Source: Gigaspora rosea
Lineage: Eukaryota > Glomeromycota > Glomeromycetes > Diversisporales > Gigasporaceae
Direction: 5' to 3'
Assembly (NCBI GenBank): GCA_003550325.1
Contig: QKWP01001986.1
Location: forward strand, 31,337 to 95,336
DNA: 64,000 nucleotides
This document shows positions 45,501 to 56,034 of the stretch, piece by piece. Below the pieces are notes generated by a model, which searched no databases, was not told the DNA's origin, and saw nothing but the letters and a program-made list of their open reading frames with translations. Every line of letters begins with the position of its first letter. Positions within the stretch are counted from its first letter, which is position 1. The translations under genes were made by a program, and so were the position numbers.

Positions 45501-45838
45501 TCAGGAAAAGAGCAAAACAAGCATGTTTGTTGCACATAGGTTAAGATCTATTTTAGATGCAGGTATGTTGATTATTATTTATTTCCGAATTTATTTTTAT
45601 AATAGATTTGTAAACTTAATGCCTTTTTATAAAAATAGATGAAATTTTTGTGTTACGTGATGGTGTTATAGTTGAGCATGGTACCCATGATGACCTCGTA
45701 CATAGAGAAGGTAGTCTTTATGGAGACATGTGGTATTCACAAGAAATGTCTGATCCATTACTGGATGGAGAACATAATGATAATCATAAAAATGATGAAA
45801 CAGAATCCAAAGAAAAATTTGATTCAACAAGCAATTAA
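42598..45838 (+). CDS. ATM1: Mitochondrial ABC transporter, Atm1/ABCB7 type
   Basis: Half-transporter of the mitochondrial inner membrane. In this family it exports a glutathione/sulfur species needed for cytosolic iron-sulfur proteins. Eleven exons: 42598-43050, 43127-43238, 43314-43500, 43601-43682, 43952-44040, 44173-44429, 44503-44660, 44735-44892, 44978-45107, 45196-45562 and 45639-45838. They join without a frame break to 730 codons (yeast Atm1 has 690). Residues 1-85 are Arg/Phe/Ser-rich without acidic clusters, like a mitochondrial presequence. The membrane domain follows, then Walker A GPSGCGKS (494-501, split by intron 8), Q-loop Gln542, signature ISGGEKQR (598-605), Walker B ILFFDE (618-623) and the H-loop His (656). 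All introns are GT-AG; introns are 60-270 bp. The gene looks intact. The symbol rests on family resemblance. Confidence 0.93.
44050..44130. repeat. AATAATATATTT tandem repeat in an Atm1 intron
   Basis: Four to five 12-bp units lie in intron 5, between 44041 and 44172. Confidence 0.75.
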
Positions 45839-46505
45839 AAAAATTAACGTACAAAGGTCAAAATTGTAAATTTAATAGATCAAATTTGTTATATTTTATT
45901 TAAAAAATTTTGTATACATGTATATTATATATTTATGGTTTGATAATTAAAAATTAATATAATCTATTTAAAATTCATAATGGATAATTGTTTTGAATCA
46001 TCTATTTTTTTTTTTACTCAGTATCAAAATTAGATCGTAATGTTAAGATCATATAAATTTATCATTATATTTTTTTATTCAAACTCTTCATTAATAATGA
46101 AGAGCTCTCTAAATAGTTTGGTGAAATTTATGTCCTCCTTTTTCAGATCAGTTAACGAGAACAGATGGATAGTAACACATATAAAAATACTTCAATAATA
46201 CAATCCTTCTAACTTTAATATTTAAAATTGGCTCAAAAATTACAAGAAATATCAATGAAGCAATGACAGTGATGTTTTTTTAGTTGACATATGCGATCGT
46301 TATGTGACTATAGACTATGTAACTATGAATTCTCTTTCAGAGCGAAAACTAATATTAAAATATGCATGAAACTTAATTTTTTATTATAATTGTATAAAAT
46401 TCATTATTTTTAAAATAGCAAATCGTATTGTAATTACATTTTTTTCATAAAAAAAAATTCTATTTAAGAAAAAAAAAAAGTCGTCGAAAAAATTAATTAT
46501 TAAAG
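45839..46505 (+). other. 3' untranslated and downstream region of the Atm1-like gene
   Basis: The sequence up to about 46314 is duplicated at 27.7-28.2 kb. After that it is AT-rich with poly-A runs. No separate gene was recognised. Confidence 0.5.
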
Positions 46506-46706
46506 AGGTTCTTATCAGTATTGGGAACTTGAATAATATTATTTGTTATCGGTTGCAGTGCCTTCCAATCTTTTATAAATGTCTCCTGCACTTGCTCACT
46601 TGTGATCTTAATTTTGTACCCAAATGTTTTCAACCTGCGATAGTTGATTCTGGGCCAATGAATGCTTCTTGTAGCTGTGCTCTTATCAGCATTTGCTGGT
46701 CTAGAT
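46506..46706 (-). pseudogene. Unidentified coding remnant or exon
   Basis: The minus strand is open for about 67 codons with a non-random composition: RPANADKSTATRSIHWPRIN, then RRLKTFGYKIKITSEQVQET, ending in VPNTDKNLF near a TAA. It is preceded on that strand by CTATCTAG, a possible splice acceptor, and by another open stretch (46901-46701) rich in Lys/Leu. I do not recognise the family. It may be an exon of a small gene or a transposon relic. Confidence 0.35.
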
Positions 46707-47870
46707 AGTCAAGTCATGCATTCTTTGGTGGCAATGTTTGATCCTGGTGGTGATGCTATCTATGCCTTTGAGTGATTGATCATAGAGCTTTTGAAAGAGT
46801 TTAGAAATCTTTAATTCAAATTCCAAGTTGTTTTTTTTTTGGAAAAATTTATCTAAAATTAAAAAAATCAATAATTTGATAATATATAATCCCACATACA
46901 ATTAAAATAAAGACATACTAGTTTATCGGTGGAATTTAAAGGTTCTTGAGTCAAATTTAATGTACTTATATCTTCTACTAGTTCCACTATTTCCATTGCT
47001 AAAATATATAAAAGATATATAAAATCAAACTATTAATATTACTTTCTCTAATACTATACTAACCTACAGAAAGTTTAATTAATTAAATAGTGGCGCATGG
47101 GTTGTCAGACCCATACGATAATATAATTATTATATGAACATGTGTGTGTAAGTTAGTCACACACAGATATTCATATAATTATTGTTTCATTGAATTCAAA
47201 CGCTTTCAATTTTATTCAATTTATATGTCAATTAGATTCCGAATTAACTCTAAATTGGTCCGAAATTTTATAACAGTAATTTGAAAAGCATGATAATTAT
47301 ATTTAACTACTCAGCAAAAATAATTTAGCATTATTTTTCATACAACAATTGTATTTTTTTCTAATGATTAAAAAACAAAAAAAAAAAAAAAAAAGAAATC
47401 TATATTGTTTGCATAAATCATCAATGCATTTTGTTCTTTTGGTAAGTATTTCCTGCTAAATAAATTTGATTGGCTTTGTGATGTTGTGTTTTAATTATTT
47501 AAAATAGAATTGTGAGTAAAGTGTTTAATAATCAAGCAAATAAGATGAAACTGTTGAACTCTCATTCTTTATGAGGTCCTTTGCACTTCGTGTAAAATTA
47601 CTTTACCCTATATGTCAATAGTAGAAAAAGAACAATAAAATATAAATTTTTTGAATAATAGAACTGTAGATCCTATTAGACTAACTATCACAGTATAATA
47701 AATTTAGTACCAAGTTTTTTGCATCGATATAATTTAACAGTAAAATATAGTATACAAGATTAAAAAGCGTTAAATACAAATATTTGTTAACATAAATATG
47801 CCTGAAGATTTTTTTTTTATGTAAGTCAGTATTAATCTACAATACTGTACTAAACTACTTTAATATCTTT

Positions 47871-48420
47871 TTATGAATTATCAGGAATTTCATACGACTT
47901 TGACAATCTCTTTGATATTTCTTGTTTATCGATAGGTTTACTGGTATACATATCGATATGATTCGGATATTTTGGCGGTTCAATGATAGGTTTAATTTTG
48001 TCAGCTTCTAAAAATTGCATTTTTATTTCATTTTCATAATCTGAGCTTCCTATTTCTTCAAGCCAGTATGTAATCAAAGCATTAACAGATCGTATAGTTG
48101 GTCGTTTTTCCGGATTTGATTCCATGCATCGCTTGGCTAATTTAATATAACGATCAGGAGTACCAGATGAAAATTCTGGTCGTAATCCATGGCAAATTTT
48201 CACCGCAAGGTTTATATTAAAATTATAACCATCGAAAGCCATTTTTCCAGTTGATATTTCCGTCATAATAATACCCAAAGCATAAATATCAACTGCTTGA
48301 GTGTACGGTTTCCCTTGTAAAATCTCTGGTGAAAATAAGGTAAAACTCCACACACTACATGATTCGTATCGGCATAAGAAAGTACCAAATCTGTAATATA
48401 CGCGAATCATTACAGAAATC
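47871..48420 (-). pseudogene. Protein kinase fragment, C-lobe only
   Basis: The minus strand encodes FSPEILQGKPYTQAVDIYAL (the APE and DxxxxG motifs of subdomains VIII-IX), then a CMESNPEKRPTIRS segment (subdomain XI) and a charged tail, ending at 47871. Just upstream, in a different frame, lies TDLVLSYADTNHVVCGVLPY, which matches an activation loop, so one frameshift separates them near 48340. No N-lobe, glycine loop, VAIK lysine or HRD motif was found upstream. Tyrosine-kinase-like kinases of this form are hugely expanded in Rhizophagus. This copy is a dead 5'-truncated one. Confidence 0.7.
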
Positions 48421-48439
48421 ATGACTGCAGTTTCAATAC

Positions 48440-49060
48440 AAACTAACTCAACTACAAGTTGTTTAGCAAATAAATTTTACAGTTAATCCTGATAGAATTC
48501 ACTACTGCTAATTCCAATACACAATGTGTGTACCACAAAAGCTTATAAGTTTCATAACAAAATTTTTTACAGTAATTTCGATTAGAATTTATGATTACTG
48601 TATATTCCAATAAAAACTAACCAAACCTTAACCATATACCATCAGTCACCACAATAGTCAGTAAGTTTTACAACAAAACTTTTTACTGCAAACATGATCG
48701 TCAATTTCAATAGCATAATATGCATCACAATTGTCAATAAATTTGTAAAAAAATTTTTTTACAGCAAAATTGTTTACAATAAATCATAGTATTATATAGG
48801 ATTTGCAACTGTAATTCAAACACAAAATGTGTATCATGATAACAAGTTTATAGCAAAATTTTCAATAAATCATTATAGAATTTACAACTATTATTCCAAC
48901 ACAAATTTCAACTTTAACGCATACTGTGTATTACCATAGTAATTTGTAATTTTTTGTAACAAATTTTTTACAATAATTTATGATAGAATAATTTCAAAAC
49001 ATACAGTTTGCCACCGCATTAGTAATACCAACTAACTTAACCACATATTGTATTGTTGTG
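48440..49060. repeat. Degenerate tandem repeat, about 95 bp
   Basis: About six units share a CAAAATTTTTTACAGTAAT core, a GATAGAATTTACAACTA-type segment and a CCAATACACAATGTGTAT-type segment. The family is also found, in the opposite orientation, at 840-1160. No coding capacity. Confidence 0.55.
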
Positions 49061-49379
49061 ATACATCACGAAGTTATTTTTGCATAAATCTATGCAGAAA
49101 TTTTTTATATAAATTATATTTAAAAATTATACGTAGATCTATAAACACAATGTAGACTTATATAGCATAATTTATACATAAATATAATTTTTAAATCATA
49201 TTTATTTAACAATTATGTAACGAAAATTTAAAATATAAAAATGTGTTAAGTAGCTCAATAAGAAAATGTTAGAATCAAAATAAAAGTTATAATTAAAGTT
49301 AGGATTAGAATTAGAGTTGGTGTTAGGGTAAAATTACAAGAGGAGCATTTTTAATTAAAAATACAACAGGGTTGCCCTA

Positions 49380-49820
49380 GTAAAATTTTGAGATATTGAC
49401 TATTACTTTTTTTAAAATTTATATAAAAATTTATTTAAATTTTATAATATATAAAGGTTACATAATTATATATGTAAAATTTATTAATATATAACATTTA
49501 TATAAAATTTTTATCTAAATTTTACAATATAACATTTATATAAAATTTTTATTTAAAATTTTACGATATATAAAAGTTATATAATTATAATATATAAAAT
49601 TCATAATATATAAAATTTATGTAAAAAATTTATTTAGACATTTATATAAAATTCATAAATATATAACATTTACATAAGTCTTTTTTATAAATTTAATAAT
49701 TTTATATAAGTTTAAATAGATTTTACATAAATTCTAATTAAATATCATAATATATAAAAATTAACCTATATAATTTTTATATTGCAATCTATATAATATT
49801 TATGTAAAGTTATAGATCTA
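49380..49820. repeat. Low-complexity TATAAAATTTTTATTTAAA repeats
   Basis: Imperfect units of about 40-60 bp made of TATATAACATTTATATAAAA words lie head to tail. No gene was recognised. Confidence 0.5.
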
Positions 49821-50269
49821 TGTAGATTTTATAAAAAAAACAACTTGCTGATATAGCTTCTAAGCTTTGGAATATAATTTTTACAGTAAATCAAATAGAA
49901 ATTATGACAATCTAACTCATAGTTAGCTAATAATGAAGTAATTATAAGGATTAAAAAATAATAAAGAAACTGGTCTTTAAATTCATTAAAGAATGCCCAA
50001 ACTTTGTTACTTTTGATAAATAAGCTTGAGTAAAATAATTCTTTAGCAAACATGAGAAAAAAATTTTAATTTACACGAATATATCTACTGTAAGAAGTAG
50101 CTACAAAAAAATATTTTGCTATAGAACTACCTACACTAAATCTATTCTAATATTTTTATACAAAAAAATTAATGTAACTCACTGCATTTGTCGATGCATT
50201 TCTTGTTAAGATTTTGACTTTCTTATAATAAAGCTATTGGTACAAAAAGCCTATACTAGACAATAAAAT

Positions 50270-50600
50270 AGTATAACTTTAAAATGCATCAACTTTTTGT
50301 AGAGACAATATTTTTAAAAGATATTTGGCAAATTTGTAGAGCTTATTATAATTAACAAAGTTACTAGTCAGATTTTTAAAATGCTGTCTTTATATAGCAC
50401 TTTAAAGTTAGATAAAATTGAAACAAAAATAGTAATTATATATAAAAAAATAGTAATCTTTAAAATACATCAACTTTTTATAGAAAAGGTCTTTCAAAAA
50501 AATATTTGACAAATTTATAGAACTAATATTGCTTTACAAAGTTACTGGTTAGTTTTTTAAAAAACCTCTTGTACAAAAAATTATAGTGATTTAAAAATTG
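50270..50600. repeat. Diverged direct duplication, about 175 bp apart
   Basis: A block starting CTTTAAAATGCATCAACTTT near 50276 reappears near 50458, both followed by GATATTTGGCAAATTTGTAGA-like and ACAAAGTTACTGGTTAG-like sequence. Confidence 0.6.
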
Positions 50601-51317
50601 AAACTTGTTGAGTATAGGCTTCTTGCACTATAATTAAAATTTGTTCAATATAAGAATAATAAAACTGATTCCAAACTTTACCCAAAATTTTTTCAAACCA
50701 TTATAATCTTATAAGTACAGTACTTGAATCATCTAATGAGTTTACTCATAAATTACATTCCTGGTTTCCATAACACTGTCATACAGCTACTTTATTAAAA
50801 TTTTCAGCTTTACCATTTTTAGCTTTACCCACAACAGTCATTTATTAACTACAGATTTGAAATATTCTACTGTACTATTGCTAGAACTGTTTACCATTAT
50901 CCTATATAGAAGCTCTACTTTCTCACTTGGTTTTAATGTAGAATTCTTTGAAAAGGTTTCAAACAATTAAACATCTTGATAATCAAGACTTTAATATAAT
51001 AATAATTCTTATTGATTAATGTTCCAGCACTTTCTTCTATTTTAAAATCTAGGTCAATATATTTTCATAATCAACTATCGAATGACAATAAAAATTAAAC
51101 CAGTTTATTTAAAATAGTTCTATTTAACATTTTGAAATTACAATTATGTCTTCCTATAGTCACCAAGTTGGCTACACCCTATTTTGGTAATTGCTTAGAG
51201 GTGTGATTATAAATAAATACCTTGTCTTAGTCACATGCCCATATGCCAATAAGTGTTTAATATAATACTGTATATAGTTGTAACATATTGAAATACTATT
51301 AAAAAATTTAAAATATT
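50601..51317. other. AT-rich gene-free stretch
   Basis: No coding region, RNA gene or clear repeat was recognised. Confidence 0.35.
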
Positions 51318-51626
51318 AACAGTAAATAACTTTGATCCAGTGGCCCAATTTAGATGAAATGACTACCAGAGTGTATCTTAATAAGACAATTCTAATGTCT
51401 ACAATCATCTAAGTCTAATTACAAAACACAAGATTGCTAAGGATTTTTTACTTAGATGTTTAAATTTAATCAATTTTTAAATACAGTGGTACAAATCCTT
51501 AGCAATTTTAGGAACTTGTAATTATATTTAATGATTTTGGGCTCATTAGAATCGTCTTATTGAGATGAACATTTTGGTAGTTGTTTCATCCAAATTAGAT
51601 CATTGGATCAAATGTTATTTGCTGTT
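51318..51626. mobile_element. Foldback MITE with arms of about 125 bp
   Basis: AACAGTAAATAACTTTGATC (51318) pairs with the right end GATCAAATGTTATTTGCTGTT (51606-51626). Pairing continues inward through TGGATGAAA-type, GACTACCA/TGGTAGTT, AATAAGACAATTCTAATG/CATTAGAATCGTCTTATT and ATTGCTAAGGATTT/AAATCCTTAGCAAT. Almost the whole 309 bp folds on itself with a loop of about 50 bp. It shares words with the foldback regions at 26.1-26.6 kb and 55.9-56.0 kb. Confidence 0.75.
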
Positions 51627-51639
51627 GAACCTTTAAAAA

Positions 51640-52500
51640 GCTTTAATAGATAATTTTAAATATACTGAATATGAATATTGGCTATTCAGATTTTATAATC
51701 CATATTTAGTTAGAAATTTGTGACTATAGTGAGAGTTTATTATTAATAAAATTGAAAAAAAATCAAATTTTCATAGTAATAGTGATTATAAGTGATTTGT
51801 GACTATAATAACTATGTTTTAAGTCTGTTGCACAATATTTGGTACTTAAATAGAGGTATGACTATTTGGGGTGTGACTATAGGGAGGGTCAACTATATTA
51901 TCAAGTAAATTTATATAGCATAATATTTTATTTATAGTCACTTAACATTTTAATTAGTATTTAAATGTTAAAAGTATTGTAGTACTAATATAAAAAAATA
52001 TTTAATTACAGGTATATCTACAGAGTAAAAGTTTCTTTAAAATCTTATGCTTTATTTGTTTTGGAGCTTAAACTTATTGCTTATGAGTTTCTTCTTGAAG
52101 AATTGGCCAAAAATTCTGAAACTTATTTAATTGAAACCAAAGCTTTCTGGCTTTGTTTTATTTTCTCCATGTTTACAAAATAAGTTTTCAAAACAATAAA
52201 TGTCAAGAATTGCAAAAATGGGCCAAAAATATTTTGATAAACAAAGCTATATTATTGTATATATAAAATAATTTTTATTGAATCAAACCTACAAATAAAA
52301 TAAAAAGTTGATTACTTAAATAATAAAAAAAAACTGATAAGCTTCACAAATTAAGCAGTTATTACTTTTACTATATAGCAGATAATATTTTAACTCTCAA
52401 TAGTTATACCTTTTTTCACATAATAAACAGGATGCAACTGAATTTCTTTAAGAGACACTTACTAAAAAGCTATAGTAAGAATCAAAGAATTTTTTATTAT
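51640..52500. other. AT-rich gene-free stretch
   Basis: GTGACTATA words near 51720-51895 recall the ends of the CAGTCAAA MITEs, but no complete element was found. No gene. Confidence 0.35.
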
Positions 52501-52526
52501 TTTAATATTTTTTATTAGGATAGATT

Positions 52527-53407
52527 TTTTTTTTTTAAACTTAAGACCCAGCGCTCTTCTATGTAACCCTCCTTATGAGCACCCTCCACTTTAACCCAAC
52601 TCCGATAAACCAACCAGCTTGCCTTACGCTGCCCAGAAGATCTCTGTCGTCGGAGCTTTGGCCACTCGGAAATGTTACTGTGATAAAACGCACTTATAGT
52701 GTTTTACAACTATAGGTAAATTAGATTTGCAAATTCATGTAACAAAAATAAAAAAATAAATTTTTACAAACCAAAAAAATAAATTTTAATTACTTTAAGG
52801 TTAGGGTAAGGCCTGGGATTTTATTAGAACATTAGTATGTACAATTTAGCAAGGAGTTTTTTTATTAGAGCTTCAAAGATAGTTTCATAAACAAAATTTT
52901 GAGATATGAATATTTTTTTAAAAAATAAACAAAAAATGAAATTTTTTGTTATACCTGATCTTAAATTTTAATTGGCTATTCTAATAGTTTTGTGTAATAT
53001 AGTATAAAAAACCATAGGCAGTGTTGTCACTTGGACACTTTTTGGACATTTTGGACATTTTTTCAAATTAAAATTACTTAAAATTTTATTAAGATAATCT
53101 ATTTTAATNAAGGCTTCATCCGGCTTGCCTTTCGCCGCCCAAATGTGGGTCCTGCACCACATTATTTAACTTCCTGCAGGATCGGCCGAGCCACCTCAGT
53201 CCTGTTTCCTGTGGGTACGTATACATTACACAGAAATGCCGCCATCAAGTTCGTGCCACATTGGACTGACCTTACATCTTGTATGACTTCAGTTATTCCT
53301 AATCGGGTTCTGACTATCAAATTCAATTTGCCGCCAAGCGGTATTGAACCGGCAACCTTTGATTGGAGACCTGGGAGCATAACCGCTATGCTATCGACCC
53401 GCAGGTC
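52527..53407 (-). mobile_element. tRNA-derived SINE, interrupted by misplaced sequence
   Basis: On the minus strand the head reads like a tRNA gene: an A box TAGCATAGCGG (plus 53383-53393) and a B box GGTTCAATACC (plus 53340-53350), about 33 bp apart. The element runs toward lower coordinates and ends in a poly-T (a poly-A tail on its own strand) at 52527-52536. The 13-bp target duplication ATTAGGATAGATT is exact at 52514-52526 and 53408-53420. Between its two halves lies 52683-53109, an identical copy of downstream sequence ending in an N. The natural element is therefore probably about 450 bp. RNA polymerase III would transcribe it; mobility depends on a partner LINE not seen here. Confidence 0.8.
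52683..53108. repeat. 426-bp direct duplication, first copy (probable assembly artefact)
   Basis: This is identical by eye to 53450-53875 at an offset of 767 bp. It ends exactly at an N (53109) and splits the SINE. Its last 90 bp even include the truncated left half of the MITE that is complete at 53786-54037. An artificial duplication from contig joining explains all of this. Confidence 0.8.
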
Positions 53408-53785
53408 ATTAGGATAGATTCTTTATGTACATTTTTAAATTTAATTATTATAAAACGCACTTATAGTGTTTTACAACTATAGGTAAATTAGATTTGCAAA
53501 TTCATGTAACAAAAATAAAAAAATAAATTTTTACAAACCAAAAAAATAAATTTTAATTACTTTAAGGTTAGGGTAAGGCCTGGGATTTTATTAGAACATT
53601 AGTATGTACAATTTAGCAAGGAGTTTTTTTATTAGAGCTTCAAAGATAGTTTCATAAACAAAATTTTGAGATATGAATATTTTTTTAAAAAATAAACAAA
53701 AAATGAAATTTTTTGTTATACCTGATCTTAAATTTTAATTGGCTATTCTAATAGTTTTGTGTAATATAGTATAAAAAACCATAGG

Positions 53786-54037
53786 CAGTGTTGTCACTTG
53801 GACACTTTTTGGACATTTTGGACATTTTTTCAAATTAAAATTACTTAAAATTTTATTAAGATAATCTATTTTAATTTTTTCACCAATGAGTCCAGCACCT
53901 AAAAAAATATATAATTATATATTTTTTTAAATTACTTTATTGATTAGTAAAATATAGGACATAGGCTTGGACGATTTTGGACAATCTTGGACGTTGGACA
54001 AAAAACATAGTATGGACATGTCCAAATGACAACACTG
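53786..54037. mobile_element. hAT-type MITE with perfect 8-bp target duplication
   Basis: The ends CAGTGTTGTCACTTGGACAC and GGACATGTCCAAATGACAACACTG (to 54037) are inverted copies. ACCATAGG flanks both sides (53778-53785 and 54038-54045). CAGTG ends with 8-bp duplications define the hAT superfamily. TTGGACATT-type subterminal repeats fill much of the element. Confidence 0.85.
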
Positions 54038-54079
54038 ACCATAGGTGCATTTTAGTAAAACTCTTTAAATTTTATTTTC

Positions 54080-54586
54080 TTTTTTTTTCTTTGACAGTTT
54101 TGCTGATATTACTTTCTTAGTAAGTTATGATAACTGTAGTTATCATTTTTATTTCCACCGATTGTAACCTGACTTCCTCTATCTTGCTTTTACACTGCTC
54201 AGAAGCAACCTGTTACACTGACTACTATAGTAGCCATATATATATCTTTGCAGCTGATTTTCAGATTACAACCACCACAAGTTCATCTAGTATCTATAAT
54301 GTCCAGACTTTGGTCTCACATTATGTCTCGTGACTTTAGTTATTCCAAATCAGGGTTCAGACACAGCCCTTGTAGCCATAGTCTTGATTGCAGATTACTG
54401 CTTATTCTAGGAATTAAGTCTGTTGATTGATGTCCTGGGTTTCTTTATCCCACAATGTTTTCAGTTCTCTAATTTAGCCTAGCCTAGCTGGCTTTCTTAC
54501 AAATTGCTGACACTTGGATTTGAACTAGCAACCTTGCGATTTGAGACCTTGAAGTATAACTACTATACTATTGGACCCAAGATCAA
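54080..54586 (-). mobile_element. Second, older tRNA-derived SINE
   Basis: On the minus strand the head reads GGTCCAATAGTATAGTAGTT with a B box TAGTTCAAATCC (plus near 54513-54524). It aligns with the SINE at 52.5-53.4 kb, sharing for instance GACTT-AGTTATTCC-AATC-GGTTC near 54331. The tail is a T-rich run near 54080-54095. Many CpG positions of the first copy are changed here, so it is older. Open frames in both strands are incidental. Confidence 0.65.
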
Positions 54587-54636
54587 TTTTATCAATTATC
54601 GATTAACAGTTTTTTGTCAATTCAATACCCTACATT

Positions 54637-54725
54637 AGTATTGTTACTCAAACCGGACTCAGACCGGACGCGAACTCAGACTCAGACTGGACTCGGACAT
54701 GGACAATTAAATTTGTTCGCCGGAC
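54637..54725. repeat. GGACTC-repeat terminus resembling a hAT end
   Basis: AGTATTGTTACTCAAACCGG followed by repeats of CGGACTCAGAC-type words resembles, in inverted form, 63640-63738 (CACTGGATTGTCACTCGGAC on the minus strand). It may be the left end of the hAT element whose transposase lies at 59.5-62.2 kb. Confidence 0.4.
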
Positions 54726-54747
54726 AAATATATGTATATATAAAAAA

Positions 54748-55015
54748 AATTCATAAGCCCGTTTGATGTATAATCTGCCATATGGTATAGTACATATTAT
54801 ACCAAATGAACAAAAAAAAATTTTCATAAGCCCATTTGATGCATAATTTGCCATACGGCGTAGTGCACACAGTATCAAATGAACCAAAAAAAAAACCTTG
54901 CCAAAAAAAAATTTTTCTATTTTTTTAAAAACATAAAAAAAATTTACAAAAAAAAAAATTATATAAGCCCATTTGATGTATAATCACCCATACAGTGTAT
55001 TATGCATTATATAAA
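54748..55015. repeat. Three copies of the AAGCCCATTTGATG repeat
   Basis: Units of about 70 bp start ATAAGCCCRTTTGATGTATA and continue with a CCATAYGG-GTA-TGCA-type segment and an AACAAAAAAAA tail (near 54751, 54825 and 54963). The same family is present at 13388-13535. Confidence 0.65.
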
Positions 55016-55223
55016 ATAAACAAAAAAACACAGAGAAAAAAAATCACATTTTTGCCGTTTTGGCTAAAAAAAATCAGCTCATATTAATTCAACTTTTTTT
55101 TAATTATCAGTTATTAAAGGTTATTAATATTAGCAGAATCAGTTTGGATATTTAAACATAAGGGAGTTGGGGGTATTGTGGCCAGGGGGGTATTGTGGCC
55201 AATCGGCATATCTTGCGATCTAG

Positions 55224-55934
55224 TGTTATCCTATATCCACTTCTTCAAAGATATTAGGTAACTAGAGTGATCTTAGACAGTGAACACTTTGTGTAACTTC
55301 AAACTTTGTTACTGTGGTATATCTAAGTCAGTATGGCGTTTTTAAGAAAACTTAACAAAGAAGATTTAAGGCAATTTGCAATTACGAAAGAGGCTACAAT
55401 TAAAAGTATATGAGGATACTAATAACTGTTTGATTTGTGTAGTTAATAGTTGTTTTTATTATTGAAAGAGTATGAAGACTCGATGTTGAACTTGAGGTCC
55501 ACATTGGCCACTTTTATACTTTTTGAAATTTTACAAATATAACTGTCAATATCTTTTACATGTGTAATATATACTATAACTATTATTAATAAAATATATA
55601 GTATAACTAGTATAAATATAATATATGTAATAAATAATATATATGTAATAAATAAAATATCTAGAATATAAGCTATAAATATGACATCTTTTAGATATGT
55701 CAGATCTACGATTTTTGTCCGCAGCAATCGCCTAGCCAATCAGATCGTTGGTCTATTAATAAGTATAGGAGTAAATATTTGACAACTCCTATCTTGGCAA
55801 CCAGAGGTCGTACAGGAATGTACTATAGCTTATTCGAACCGTCTCATCGCCCTGAGTCGAATGGTGGTTGTTTCATCGAATTTGGATCACTAGTTCAAAC
55901 GTTATGTCCGTTTTTGTGATATTTTACAGGTTAA
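55224..55934. repeat. Dispersed repeat R, copy B
   Basis: Full counterpart of copy A (25323-26022), without the N. It is inserted between the left terminal repeat and the transposase of the pogo-like element. A minus-strand open frame (near 55443-55739) is shared with copy A but is low-complexity Ile/Tyr and unlikely to be a gene. Confidence 0.8.
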
Positions 55935-55936
55935 TA

Positions 55937-56029
55937 CTAGTGATCAGATCCGGATAAATTTTATACTATTCAATTCGTCTCGATGAGAAGAATCGAATGG
56001 TATAAAATTCATCCGGATCTGATCACTAG
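55937..56029. repeat. 93-bp near-perfect palindrome
   Basis: CTAGTGATCAGATCCGGATA at the left is mirrored by ATCCGGATCTGATCACTAG at the right. The arms are about 45 bp with only a few mismatches and essentially no loop; the centre is near CGTCTCGATGAGAAG. It directly follows repeat R and shares the ATTCG-GTCTC-GAGA words of the foldback family. Confidence 0.85.
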
Positions 56030-56034
56030 ATCAT

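Noticed and set aside
49262..49345. TTAGGG-like words (GTTAGGATTAGAATTAGAG) as telomeric sequence
   Set aside because: Only one unit is a true TTAGGG; the rest is too degenerate to separate from AT-rich background.
53340..53400. A functional tRNA gene
   Set aside because: The A and B boxes are present, but the acceptor stem does not close, and the segment continues into a SINE body with a poly-A tail and target duplications.
53145..53417. Plus- and minus-strand frames here as protein genes
   Set aside because: The sequence is a tRNA-derived SINE; the frames exist because it is GC-richer than its surroundings.
54648..54887. 79-codon minus-strand frame
   Set aside because: It runs through the GGACTC terminus and the AAGCCCATTTGATG repeats.
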